From: Crotophaga sulcirostris
Taxonomy: Eukaryota; Chordata; Aves; Cuculiformes; Crotophagidae
Assembly: GCA_013397455.1 (NCBI GenBank)
Contig: VYZB01000030.1
Location: 3,040,366 to 3,104,365 of the forward strand
DNA: 64,000 nucleotides
Direction: 5' to 3'
The position numbers and the translations under genes were made by a program. The notes below the pieces were generated by a model, which was not told the origin of the DNA, did not search any database, and was given only the letters and a program-made list of their open reading frames with translations. Below are positions 13,261-26,790 of this stretch, one piece after another. How positions within the stretch are numbered: position 1 is the first letter of the stretch; the number at the start of each line of letters is the position of its first letter.

Positions 13261-16200
13261 TTCTTTTGCTTTCATTATGTGAAAAGAAATAGGAGCCCCA
13301 GAAAAGGGAATGAAAAGGGATTGAAGAGCATATATAAACTTCTATGAAGCAAAGGATATTTAAATTGTGTCAGAATTGTGGCATCCTTCAAATTAAGTTT
13401 TTCTCTAAACAACACTGCTCCTCATTTCAACAGTTTGTAAATAAGCATAGCATGAGCCACTGGTCTTTGTCACATCTGCCAAGATGAATGGATGTTTCAG
13501 TACAGACTGTGGCTGAGGAGCGTTCGAGCACAGGTCCTGGATGTTATTTCCCTGCTGCTTCAGGGAATAAGGGAAAGAGTCAGTTCCTCACTAGATCTTT
13601 TCTCTGCGCTCTCCTGAGCCCAATCTGCGAGGCCCAATCCAGCACCACATCTTATCCAGTTTAGGCTCAGCTGATACCTGTACCCAGCACCTTCTATTCA
13701 AGTCTTTACCAACTTCCTCAAATCCATCCTAGAAACCTAACTTGAAGTCTTTCCTCCTTTTAATCCTTTCCGTCCCCTCATGGCCTGCACTTCTGTATCT
13801 CCAGTACCTTCTGCTGTTTCCACAGTCTCACATTAGTTATCCTACTGCTCCCCACGTGGCTTTTTAGCCTGCTTCCCCTCACAGCAGGTGCAACTCATCA
13901 GCTTAATTCCTTCAGTGTCAGCTGTAAGGATTATCAGCACTGTTGGATATCCATTAATTTGCCTCCCCTGCAGTACTTAGGCAGTAGGGCACTTCCTCCT
14001 GCTTTGCAGACCACTGCTAGAGCACATGATGCTCTTGACATCAGCCGTCAGTATTCATGGTAAAAAAGAAAAAATAAAACCAGAGGTTAATTTATAGCAG
14101 ACAAACACCCTGACAAACACACACACATGCACACCGCCCAGCTCAGGGCTGTAGTGTGTCTCTGTGTATATCAGTTAAGGCAGGAGGTTTCTCTCCTAAT
14201 TACTTGACACGTCAGGTTGAAAGCTGTCCTGTGGATTATGGACAATGATATACACCAAACCCCTGTGGTTCCTAAGGTAGAGTCCTTGTTATAAATAGTT
14301 GTCAGATTTGTAAATTTAACATTGTTTAGTCTGAGGAGAAGTGAGGAAAGCAGGAAATTCATTTGCCCACCAGTGGGAGGGTGTGGAGTGTTGTTTTCTA
14401 CTAAGGATTTTTATTTTTACTGCTAAACTCTTGAGAGCTTAGAGATGTCACAAGGTCCTTTTGCTGTTATGGCCTTTGAAACCAGGAGGGGAAAATATGA
14501 ACTGATGCAGTTTTATATAACTTACAAATGTGTTTAGCATTTTCTGTGACAGTGGAGGCAGGCAGAAAATTTAACTGTTTCCTTTGTGAATTTTATTTTG
14601 TTTGTCTGGAAGTTTGCTCTATTCCAGCAGAATTTGCAGGAGTTTGTCCGTAGCAGGGGTAGAATATTTTCCCATATAAGCAAAATAAATTCTAATTACA
14701 ATAAAGAGGAGAGAAAAAAAAGAAAAATAAATTACCTCTCTAACAGGAAGCATATGGAATAGTAGCATGCACATACGTCTGAGAGCCAGGACTAAATCAG
14801 CACTAGTCTAGACACGCTGATTCCAGCTGTGGTCCTGAAACAAGCTTTTAGGGCTAGAAATTTATTAAGTCTAATACCCATCTGGAGAGGATGGTGAACG
14901 AAGGCAGAATAACACTGTCCCATCAGAGCTGTGCTGGAGGTACTTATGGCTGGGATGCAGGCAGGAGAAGAAGGGTTGACCACTGTAATCCCCTTTTTCC
15001 AACAGTGACTGGACCCACAGCCAGTATCAGAAATCAGTGTGGTACATCCTATGGAACAGTAGCTTATCATGTAGGCCTGTTCCCTCCAGTACAGAAAAAG
15101 GAGCAGAGGATATATCTTTACTCAGACTTGTTTTCCACTTCTTAGTATGGCACTCACTCATGATTTCTCTTGTGCTTTGTTCACTGTGGTTGTACCATTT
15201 AATTAGCTGATATTTATAAGCACCCAGAAGGTGGAAAGCCTGCATATTAACTATTGAGGGTGAGTAATTACCTCACAGAAAGACATAAATAAACATTGAC
15301 CAATGATGTAATTCCAGAAAGCAAAGCAGTAGCAGAGTCTTACAAACCCTCATAAAAATACCTCCCCATTCACTTCCCCAAAACAATGAATCCGTCTCAA
15401 GTGATCTGAGAATAACATTTGCACCTCCTTTACCATCATTTTATTTTCACACAGCAAAAGGGTCCTAGTTGTATCTGTTTGCTTTAGCTTGATTTCTGCT
15501 CTCCTTAGACAAAACTCTTCCCTCCACTACACAGACTTTATTCACCAAAGAAAAACCTCCCAAAGCCCTTGCAGACCTTATGAAAGGCGTTTTCACTCAC
15601 TTGGGTTAAATGAGCACTGTGTGTTTTCTTTCTTCTTTTTTTTTTTTTTTTCGGTGGGGGAGTGGGTAGTAAAAAGTAATAAATGAATCATTTCAACTTT
15701 GGGCAAGAAGTTTAGGTGTTGTATTTGTACCATGCAACTACATAAACACAGAACGAGCCAGTTAACCAATGAAGTGCAGGAATGAGAAGCAATGAGATGA
15801 TCTAAAACGTTTTAACACATTTTCCATATATTAGTGCTTGGACTAGTTTTGTTTTGCTTTCTTACAACAGACACAAGTCAGTAAAAGTCCAAAAGGAAAG
15901 TCTGAGGTTTTACATTTCTGTTTGTGGTACAGGAAAAGGGTTACGATCTCAGTGGTTGATTCAGTGAAATAACATCTCTTTTATACACATCTGCCTAGCA
16001 AGTAGGGCGGTAGTTGGAAATACCCAATCTAAAGCATTAAAGATTTGCTGGCAAGTAGCAAGGCATTTTCTGCGGAGGAAAAGTTGTTATATTGAGAAGT
16101 CACTTTGAATGCTTAGGAGTTACAGTCAAATATCCAAACACTGTGGAGTTACACTGCTTTTATTATTTTGTCAAGTATTTAACACACTGGGAATTGACTC

Positions 16201-18034
16201 TGCTGCATATTTCATATCCAAGAAGGCACGAACACAGTGGACTTAAATAAGAAGATACTTGGCAATGGTAAGTGATATTTTTATAGCATATTATTTAGGC
16301 ATCATACAGTCAGCTGATTTTACATGTCAGTATGTATGAACTTTAAACTGTTTAAATTTGGGAATTTAAGAGAAGAGTAAACAGGTAAGAGATAAAACCA
16401 GAGGTCTTTCACAAACTATGCTTTTGTCTGTCTATTCACTGTCATTGCTATTTTGTTTTTAAACAATATGAGAAATCTGAAGTAAATTCTTGTTGTTCAG
16501 TTATCAGCAATATGACTTAAACCAGAGATGCTCTACATGGAAGTACCTTAGTTTAGGACACTTTACATTTACTGCATAATATTTCTCCTTTTTCTCCTGA
16601 CACATATAAGAGCCAGCAGAGTGGATCAAAGAATTTTGTGACTTTGTAACTTTCTTCATTTTTGAAGGCCTCTCTAAAACTGCAATATTATTAGAGGCAA
16701 AAAAAGAAACAAAATAACAAATCCAATTATTCATTACTCAGAAGGATTTTAAAACTACAGAATGTCTCTCACTGGCAATTAATCTTCATAAATAAGAGAA
16801 ATGAATTAATTTCAAAACCAGATGAAAGGGAGAGGATATGGGATTTAAAATTTTTTTTAGTTTTTGCTAGATCTGTTTTTTTCCAGAATTGTTCCTAACC
16901 TTTCTACTAATTACAACTCTGCTGTGTAACTGTAGGCTATATTCTTTATATATCTTACTTTTCTTTAAAGAAGCAATGTAGAAAAATGCATGTCTCCATG
17001 AGAACTGCATAGAGATTGTATCCAAACCTCTGAAAACACATACACACTTCCAAACCATTTTAAAATTAAATATTAATACAATTATCTACCACAGTTTCAG
17101 AGCATAGTTCCCAGCAAGACATCCAAATACACTATTTACTTGAATCTCTGGATGAACTAGCCTATACAGGAAATCAGTAAATTGCTCCAGAGTCTCAGCC
17201 TCAAAGGGGATAAGTATTTGTTTAGTCATATACTATAAATAACATCTGTAGACTTGAAACCTTGCCAGCATTATTAATGCAGTGTTCACTTAATAGTACC
17301 CTTTATTATAAGCCTCATTAGTAACTGATTCACACAGTATGAGCCTACAGAAAAAACACGCAGGCACACACTTTCTGATGATTTATTATCCACACTGCCA
17401 CTGCAACCCCATTTGTTGTGGAGCCTGGTGTGCTCTGAGCTGAGCACACACCTCCTGGCAAGCAGCCCCTCAGGACATGCAATTAGCACAGAGGCTTCTG
17501 GAGCACCTCTCACTTCTCCTCTGCAGGCAAACTGCTGTCAGGGTAGAGGTGGGGACCAACACTCCCCTCTTCCCCCACTGTGCCAGCCCGTGGCTGTGAA
17601 GAGATGACATAAAGCTGTGGGGCTTTCAGATTGCTTCGATTTATGCTGGAGGACTGATGCAGCAGATGATGGCCTCTTCATCACTTCTACAGCTCTTTGC
17701 TATTAGAGAGCATCAGTAATGTGATCTGCTGCTTTTATTTGCCTAGTGCTGTTCTAAAATTTATGCTGTCTGTAGTACAATAGGACACATTCTGCACACT
17801 GTAAAATAACTCGCATGCTTACGGAATGAACTTTGTATGCAATAGATTCTGCATAATACAAGATGGGTTGGTGTAGGATATCATTATCTGACACTAACAA
17901 ATTCTTATTGTTTTCTAAGAGCAGTTGTTAATCTTTTTGTTCTTTATCTCATTAAGAAAACCCTCATATAAGTAGCTTATAGTTCTTTTCATCAGAGAAA
18001 CCCCCATCCCACACATCCAAGAAAGAAGGTGACA

Positions 18035-18160
18035 GCCACAACCCATTTTCATTGATGAAGACGAGGGTTCAGAAGGGAGGGATAGTAAACCTATCTAAGG
18101 TCAGAACAGAGCTGGAAGGACATCTCCATACTCAATACAGTGTTCTGTCAAAAAATGAGC
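18035..18160 (-). repeat. MIR-like SINE fossil, antisense
   Basis: The order 'cccattttcattgatgaaga', 'ggttcagaaggg', 'tctaaggtcagaacagagct' matches the reverse complement pattern of MIR (cccattttacagatgag... aaggtcacacagc... ggcagagct). Decayed, boundaries approximate. Confidence 0.45.
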
Positions 18161-21100
18161 TGAGGTAGATTGTTACTGTTTTACAGTGAGTGATGTGCAT
18201 TGGCTATGGTTGGGGAGGTCCAGTTATAGCTAATTTATACCTTTGCCCAAAATTAATGCTGAATCTAGACTGATATTGTCAAAATCTTAACATTTTTTTC
18301 TCTACCCATTTTATGTATTTAGATTAATTTATTTCAGCCAGAAAGAGGAAAAAAATCAACTTGGAAACTTCTGTTCTTGTATGCAGCTCCCAAAGGTCTG
18401 GATATTCTTTCCTCCAGAATATTTAAGTCAAGTCTTTTAAGATTCACTCCATGAATTAAAAGACAAAATTTAGAATTAGTTAAAAAGATGTTGAAGGAAG
18501 AGGAAAGAACCAGAATGGAAATCCTGGATTATGTTGGTAGTCATATGGTTGTCTTGGAACATGATTTTAGACAGTTATTTGGGACTTAAATTTCAGAAGA
18601 GATTGCTTCTTTTGGGAAATCCAAACTGACACAAAGGATATAGTATTAATTATTCTAGAGAGATGATTAGGTATTCTCTGGATCAAAACTGAGCATCCAG
18701 GAGGAAAGGACTCTGGAAACTTTGACTTCCCTGAGCACGCCTCTCTCTACTCCAGTGTCAGGGTCATTTAGTGGCTGCCCTGAGGACCAAGCCTACTGTA
18801 GGACCTGACGTTGCGTGAGCCTCAACATATTGCTTTACACATTCACAGTTATACAGGCTTTTTGTGGATATCCAGACAGCCTTTCCACATAGTCTATTCA
18901 TAAGAAAGCCATGCAGTCAGGAGCTAGACAATCTGTCACATAATCCAACTGCACAGATGCTCTTGTCCCCTCCATCAGCTGCAAAATAAATAGTACCTGC
19001 GATCTGAGTTATACCAATTTCTTATGGATGAAGGTATCTCCTCCACTCCCAAAAGCTATGGAGCTTTATTATTTACTATCTGGTAGCCCTGGACTACAGG
19101 CACAGTGGACCTAACAGTTATTTTTTCAATGTTTAAACTGAGGTCACCACAAAATCCCCAAAGCAATCAAATGTTAGGTCATGTAATAAAGTTCTGTGGC
19201 ACCTTCTACCACATGGTCCACCTTACTGTCTTCACAAAAAATGCTGGGGAAGTGGTTGTGGGCCTTTACTGTGCCATAACAGCAATAACCAAGCTCTTTT
19301 GGGCAGATAGAGAAATGAAATCAAATCAGTATCAGGACACAGCAATGTTTAAAAGAAATGGTCACTAGCCAGTGTAACAATACATCTGAGGATATAGCAA
19401 GCTTTTAGGATTGGTGGAATGTTGTCTTTACATTCAGATTTGGTGCTAGTTTTAAAATATACGCTTTACCTGGAGCAGAAGTTATTGCCATGGGTAGCGG
19501 AATTACAAGACAAATTTTTCTCTTTAACAGGTCAGATAGACCAGCTAATTAGAACAACTTCCTCTCAGTTTAAAACTTGTGATTCTGTAGGAAAAACAAA
19601 ATCCAAGATCAGGAATCCTCAGCTGATGTTTCAGTCTCTGGCTCCAAGCTATTTAACTGCTCTGAAGGTGTAGGCTGCTTTCAAAACATGGAAGAAAAGT
19701 CCTCTCCCACAGACGCTCAATCCTAGACTGCTGAGGATGCTACAGCTGACACCAGCACCATGTATTGCACCTGTGAGCAGGGTGTCATCAGGCCTCATCA
19801 AGCACCAGAAACACCATGTTTTGTGTCTTACCAGGAGCTATTTATGGTACAGATTAAACCTCTTCAGCCATGAGAAACCTGTACATTAATCTAGTCTCAT
19901 CTTGCTGTCAACAATAATGCTAGTGAGTAACATACATGGTGTGTATTACAACTGAAGTTAGTTTGTAAAGCTACAGTACTGCAGAAGCTAAGAGCAAGAG
20001 AGCTGTCATTGGAGCTTTATACTGTTATCTTCAATGCCCCAAATAAAAACCACCCACTCAGCTTCATTGTGATTGTCACAGCCTTAGAGATAAAGTAAAG
20101 CAGCAGAAATGTGAAGGGTCCCCAATACTGGTTTAGTGCAGTTAAGCAGCAGCCTGTATTAAGTAGCTTTGCCTCTGCCAGGCACCAGGAATGACAAATA
20201 CTCAGAAGTAGATACTCCTAAAACCCTCCAGTTGAAATGACAACTGTACTTATAAATCTGGTAAAGTAATCTTATTCAGGCACATAGAGCCAAGAGAAGA
20301 GATTGCACAATTCCTCATGAATCACTGACAATGTTAATTAAAGTATTATAAAACAACCCCAAGTGAAAAAACTCCACAACATTCTTCTCAAAAAAAACCA
20401 ATAACCAAAATCCAAAAAACCAAAACCAAACCCCAAACCATAAAACTCCACAACCAAGACAGGATTATGTGTGCTATCTGTGAAATGCAAAGGGATAACA
20501 AGCCCCTGACTTCAGTGAGACTGAGATCAGGCTGCTGAGGAAAGTGGTACCTATGCCAGAGTGTAAAATATGGAGCAAGTTTTGCCACTGGTCCTCAGAT
20601 GGACTAAATACATTCACCTTTTCAGAACTTCTATTCATTCATATCTGTTCAAGGACTAAAGGAGGAGGCAGTAGCAAGGAATATGATAGAATCCAACATG
20701 AACTCACTGTAAAATGTAAAATCAGGCAGTTCTAAATGCACCCTTCATACTGAACTCATGAAAAATACAGAGAAAATTTTCATTTGCTTTTTGTATATAG
20801 TGTAAGTTCTTTTTTCTTTTACCCTTTACTTTTTTTTCCTGATATATCATAATTTTGGCAATTGATAATTCTCTTTTCTTTCAACCTAAAAAGCCTCTTA
20901 TGTCAGTTTACAATTCAGGGGAATATAAATCAAGTAGAATGCAAAGATAAAAAAGGAACGTTGTGTGACTGGAAACTTGAAAATAGGATGTAAAGTCATA
21001 AACCAAAAATATTTGTTTTAAATTAGAATAACACCATACAAGGGAGCTCCCAATATTTTTACTACTCTGATGCTGCAGTAAGTTATAAACTGCGTATTGG

Positions 21101-21477
21101 TCAATGGTTTTAAAAAAATACATGGACCTTTTCATCAATACCAGATATTTAGTAAATTCATAGCTGACAAAAATATTTTTTTCTAAGCATAGTCACTTAC
21201 ACATAGTCTATATGACCAGACTTAGAATATTAAAATAACAAAAAAAACCCACAACACTGCTAAAAGGGTACCATTCTTGCTATGCCTCAATTACCACATC
21301 ATGTCTACGCTCAATGCTCTTTACACTGATAGTGCTGTAATTTTTCAATCACACCCTCTTACTACAATAGTTACATAGATCACGAGAGCTACTTTTTTTC
21401 TGTAAACATTGCCTTGCATGTATACTATAACACATTCTTCATAGTTTTCAAGATGACGTAAAAATGATGATAAAAAT

Positions 21478-21570
21478 TAGATTGTGAGTTGGTGTTAGTG
21501 TTAGGCTATAGGTTGGACTCGATGATCTCAGAAGTCCTTTCCAATCTTGTAATACTGTGATACTGTGAAA
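21478..21570 (+). mobile_element. CR1 LINE 3' end
   Basis: Contains ggttggactcgatgatctca, the hallmark of avian CR1 3' tails, followed by a decayed 'gaagtccttttccaatct' and short near-repeats (aatactgtgatactgtga) that replace the usual ATTCTATG-type terminal repeats. A 5'-truncated insertion, the commonest form of CR1. Confidence 0.85.
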
Positions 21571-24500
21571 AATACCTTCTGATGGGTGTACACTTAGTAT
21601 TAGACCCTCTTCCGCACAACTATGTATGTAATATTTTACAGTTTATCTCTAAGGCACTGCAACATGTAAGGACACAAGAACGAGGTTAGCAATCATGCAG
21701 GGTGTGAGTACATGTCATGCAACACAAACATATTTAGGAAGACGAGGTCTAGGCAGTTTTAGTAACTCACAGAAAGGCAATTCACTGGAAAACAGTCTAG
21801 AAGGCTGCAGAGCTGGATACCATTAGGAGACTGTCAGGTAATAAAGTTCACAAAAGGAAGTGGATCTTAAAAAAAAAGATCTGAAGGAAAAGGAGGAGAT
21901 CCAAACATATGAAAGCAGCAGGAAGCTGAGAGAAAAGAGAGGCAGAGGAAGAAAAGATGGAAGTGTGCATAAGACAGAGGATGACATCAGTACAGAGAAC
22001 AGTAAGGAAAGGATTCTGTGGAGACTTGAAGATCAGGATATTTTTCCTAGTACAAGAACTGAACAAATGTTAGATGCAGCGAATTTTAAACAATTACAAG
22101 GAAGTACATTTTTATGTAACACATGAAACTCATTGCCTCTGGGTACTCTTGAAATCAAAAGCTTAATAGGAGCCAGAAATGGATAAATTACTGTTACATT
22201 ATACAGGATTCATTTAATCTAAAGAAAGAAAAATAATTCCTTGTGCTTTCTGGCAAAAGTTAGGTACTAAATGATGAAAAGAATTAGAAAGAGTTTTGCC
22301 TTTTTTGACATAATGCAATTTTTATCCATTATGGGGCAGCTGTAGCTTCTGCTAAAACAAGATTATCCAATCACGATGTTAAAAGCTTCAATGATTTTGG
22401 AATACATATAAAACCTCAGTGCCAGCCTGCTCTTACCAATAAGGTACTCAAAAAAAGTAAGCTCTCTCTTGATTCTTTTTTTTTTTTTTCCAAGGTAATC
22501 CTTTAGAAGCAGTTGCTACTAGCCATTGCTGAAGGAAGGATACTGGGTTAACTGTGTTTATAGGATGTCTCAATGTGCCATGTTGCTATGTTTTGCTGGA
22601 TGGAAGGGCAGAGTGAAAGTTGCGAAACCCAAGACAGAGATGACTAATCCAGTCCTGGCTTAGCAGCAATAAAGGGATGGATTGTCCTGTAGAACATAAC
22701 TGTTGTCTGGAATACGGTAAAATGTGAAAATTGTGACTACATTTAAGGAAAAGGTAATCAATCATTTTTACGAGCAATGTAAGGACAGGACAAAAACTAG
22801 AACAAAACTAGGCTTTCTTTCCTATTAACGCAAGCAGTATTTGGCATTGGGTGGAGATCAGGACTGAGGCTAAGTTCCATCATTACTTAGATTTGCTTTG
22901 CCCAGTACTAATCTTCTGTATAAATTTATATGCTCCTTTTTGGAAAAGGTTATCACCAGTAGCAACAGGCAAAATATTTACTACTGAATAGTCTGCATAT
23001 TTGTCCTCTAAAATCCAAACCTTTGGATAAAGAAAATAATTTGGTGAAAATAAGGATCAGCTCCTGTATCTGTAATAGTTCCAGATACATCTTGATTTTA
23101 GTCAGACAAAAGAGAGGAACTGTCTTAAAAAATGAATTCAATAGCTCCTTTATTCTCTTATCCTTACCTCTAATAGACACTAACTTCACATGCCAGAAAA
23201 GCTCCTTTGTTTTATGCTAACTAGGACCCTATCCCAGGGCAGTAGAATCACTCTACCTGTGAATGACACTGTTTGACTCTTATTCTGAAGCAAGAATTGC
23301 TGTCCCTTCTGCATGCTGTTCTCTTAAGCTGCAGATATTATGTTCATCTGCTCACTTCTTAGGGTGAAATCCCTGCCTGTTGAAATCAAAGGCAAAACAG
23401 CTTCAAAGTGTTCATGATTTCTGTTATCTTGTTCCACACATTAATTATGCTTTCCATTTCAAATATTTCCTTTTATTTTTTTTAACTCCCTTTGTTTTCT
23501 TGCATTCTTTTTTTCCTGTCCCTTACATGAGAAGGCGGTAAAGAAACCCAGCTGATTTTCCTTACAGTACCTATTATATCACAGACAGGTTTTTGAGCAG
23601 TTCTTTTCTGCAAAAGAAAGTCCACATAATTTGGATATTTTAATACAAAATTCCAGCCTCTGATCAGTGGTCATTGCCTTTTTCCTGGTATAATACCTTT
23701 GAGCTAAGTAATGAGAATTGACCACAGTATCCAATATCAAAGCATACCACTAGTGCAACATGGCAGGCACAGAAGAGGTTCTCTCTCTGCTTTTCCTTAT
23801 AGCTTTTAAAAATGTCCTTTTCTGTTCACCACTGGGCACCAAACAATTACTGTACAGAGAAGATGGAAAAAACTGCAAAAGGTTAGAGTGAAACAACATG
23901 AAAAATAACAGCCCCTCCTTGTGTTATTTATGTTTCTGCTGCTGGCCCTGGCAGAAGTCCAGACTATGAATGAACAAAACTCCCAGTGGTTTAGGCACTA
24001 CAGTATTCAGCCCATAGTCAGGAAATGCAATAGCATGTGACAATGGGAAGAAATAAAAAAAGCTTTCCAAAGCTTTTATGCTTCCAGCTCAATAAGTTTG
24101 GATCAAAACTCAGGGGCTATTGAGATTTTGTGTGAATGAGTTCTCTATTGCTAAACAAAAACATGTGTGTGTTTTAGTGTAAGACAGTTAAGTGGTAAAC
24201 AGTATGTGGCTTTGCTTCCTCACTGATATTTAATTTTTACAGTACTAGCACTATAAAACCCCATTTTATGTATAAGGCCACTGTCCTCTCTATTCAAATA
24301 CAGTGAGGAACTGTATTTGAACACCAAATCGGCTCCCTATTTCTCTTCCTTTCCAGGAAAGCTACTTGATAACTGTTGTTCACTACTCGGTGTCAAGTCA
24401 TGGTTCTTCTACAAGATTAGGATTTAAAAGAGTTGAGTAATGTTCCATGTTTATTGTCATCCATGGATCCAGATTAAAAGCATTTCCTTTATAACAGATT

Positions 24501-25687
24501 TCCTTCAGGGAGCTAATATTCGGAAAACTTAATTGTTGGGGAAATAATGCCAAATTCTTTTCTTTTTTTTTTGTAAACACTAATGATATAAATTAGCTAT
24601 AGTTGTATTACCAGGGACAGAGTGTTTCAGGGCTCCTGTAGAACCTGTATAGAGCAGAGATTTCATCTTCACTTTTTCTCCCAGTACATACACCATTCCC
24701 TTGGGGCAGATGCTTTTCTTCGCAGCCCATGCTTTATCTAGCAGTCACAGGATGACTAAACATGAGACCATATCTGTGCGATATTTTAAACCTATTTTAT
24801 AATTTCTCCCTCTCTTTTGTAAGCTTAGTGACAGAACAACAAAACCAGGACCTTCAAGCCACAGAACACAGTAGGCACCAAGTGTCTAAGCACTCTCTTG
24901 TTGACGATTTCCATGACCAGACAGGGCTTGGTGTAAAATCCAGGTTTCTGTTTACATTTTCCTGAAAAGTATAGGACTTATATTTTGTGAGAACATTCCG
25001 AAGAGGCCTCAGTATTACAATAAACTAACATTAACCATTGCAGAGACAATTCTATCTGTTATGGAATCTTCAGCAAATGAAAAGTGTAATTGAGACAGTT
25101 TGGAATCCATGGCATTATTCTCATTTCCCAGATGCTCTATGGAAAAAACAACCATTTTCTGAGCCCTTGATCAGGTTGAATCACAAAGCTGCAGTCTAAC
25201 CCATATAGAGGAGACTATTTAAGAGCTGGTGAGTTAAAGGGACTACGGTAAAAAGTACAAAGGGCTGACATTCAAAGGCGGCTCTTACTATGTTTTGCTC
25301 CTGGAGCTGAAGTGGTCTATGAAATTCTTAATAGCTTAAAGTGTCTGCTAAAAAAACTAAAAAAAAAAATATTCTTGCCTTCTCAGCCTCCAGCAGGAAA
25401 CCCTACAAGTGATTAGCATGGATTCTGGCTGCCCCTCCTTGCCTCCTCCCCAGTAGGTTTGACATGCCTGAACCCCAGCAATGCCAGGAGCAGAGCGCCG
25501 TGGGTAAAAATAAATGACACCAACTCCTTAAATGGTCTGGCTTTCTTTGGGTAGCTGGGAGCCTACTGGAAACAGTTTCCCCAATATTGCATCCCATTGC
25601 TTTTGTTTATCTATCCTTCCTGACATTTTCTTCAATTAGGAAACAATAGCTCTGTTCCAATGTACTGAGCAGAATTACTGAAACCGA

Positions 25688-25697
25688 GTCACGTGAC
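25688..25697. promoter_or_regulatory. GTCACGTGAC palindrome (CLEAR/E-box type)
   Basis: A perfect 10-bp palindrome that equals the CLEAR-box consensus for TFEB/MiT-family factors and contains a CACGTG E-box. It lies about 50 bp before a candidate exon. Occupancy is not inferable from sequence, and one such site can occur by chance in this length. Confidence 0.25.
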
Positions 25698-25744
25698 ACA
25701 ATGAGAGTGTGTTTTCAATTATTCACTCTGTCTTTTTTTGCCAG

Positions 25745-25798
25745 GCCTATGAAGAGGAACAGCCTTCTGCAGGAGTCAGGTTTGTCTGCCTTGCTATT
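25745..25798 (+). other. Candidate non-coding or alternative 5' exon (unproven)
   Basis: A 54-nt segment is flanked by a strong pyrimidine-tract acceptor (tctgtctttttttgccag) and a consensus donor (gtaagt). One frame is open throughout and another has an ATG at 25,749. It lies upstream of and on the same strand as IL16, so it could be a 5' UTR exon of a long IL16 transcript. There is no homology support. Confidence 0.2.
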
Positions 25799-26639
25799 GT
25801 AAGTTCCTCCTTTTGAATATTTATTTTACAGTTAGGGATTTCTTAATTTTTAACAGCAAGCTTGACTCTCCAAGACTTTCTTACTCTTTATTAGAAAACT
25901 TCCGAATCTCTAGCTCTTCCTACTGCCTGGAAATCCTAAACATCTGCAATAGTTCAGTGCAAATAGAACTGCTCAGTAACGAATCTGACAAAGATCACAA
26001 GATCTATATTAAAATGGGGTGCAAGATATCATGCTGTTAGCACTTCATAATGTAAAACTCAGAGAAAAGCTCTGTCTTACCTACTGTCTGGTTAACAGCA
26101 GAGCATTCACATTCAATCTGGGAGCTACACCAAATTATCTGCATCTTGTAAATGCTCGGTTTAATATCCAACCAAAAATTTGAACCAAATGGGCACAGCT
26201 CAAACTGTGTATTTTGTTTGCAGAAGACAGACTGAGCTAGGGCTTTTTAGATTTAAAGCTGGAAAAATAAAGCTTGGGAAAAAAAAATAAAAAGAAACAG
26301 AGAAGGAACATTTGGTTTGCATTACAAACCACAGACAACTTCCATCAGGCATTCTGGAGGTATAAGAATGGCAAGAGAAAATGACAAGCAGTGAGTGCAC
26401 TGGAGGAAAAGATGAATGGCTTGGAGAATTGACTTTGAAGTAATTGTCCATGTCACCAATACCTTGAATTAACTTTGGTGGAAGACGGCAATGAATCATA
26501 AAGCTTCTCTGGCACTTGTGATGTTGTTTTCTGTGTAAAATAACATTTCTGGATATTTTTATTGGAAAACTTATAGACTATGTTTTTGGTAACTCATATA
26601 TGTCTGTCACCTATGCAACCCTGAATCAGCAGCTCTGGG

Positions 26640-26790
26640 AAGGAAGGATATAGCCTTAGTTAAGACGTGGGCTGTGATCTAATACTTAGACTAAGAGCAA
26701 GTATTTAATGGAAAGCCTACAGGTCTGCTGGGTTTATTCTCACCTCAGCCACTGGCTTGCTTTGAGATACTGGGTAAGTCATACAGGGTT
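26640..26790 (+). repeat. MIR-like SINE fossil
   Basis: The order 'aggtctgctgggtttattct', 'cctcagccactggcttgctt', 'gatactgggtaagtcat' matches the MIR/CORE pattern '...ctgggttc... ctctgccacttactagctgtgtgac cttgggcaagt'. Decayed and without clear ends. Confidence 0.5.
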
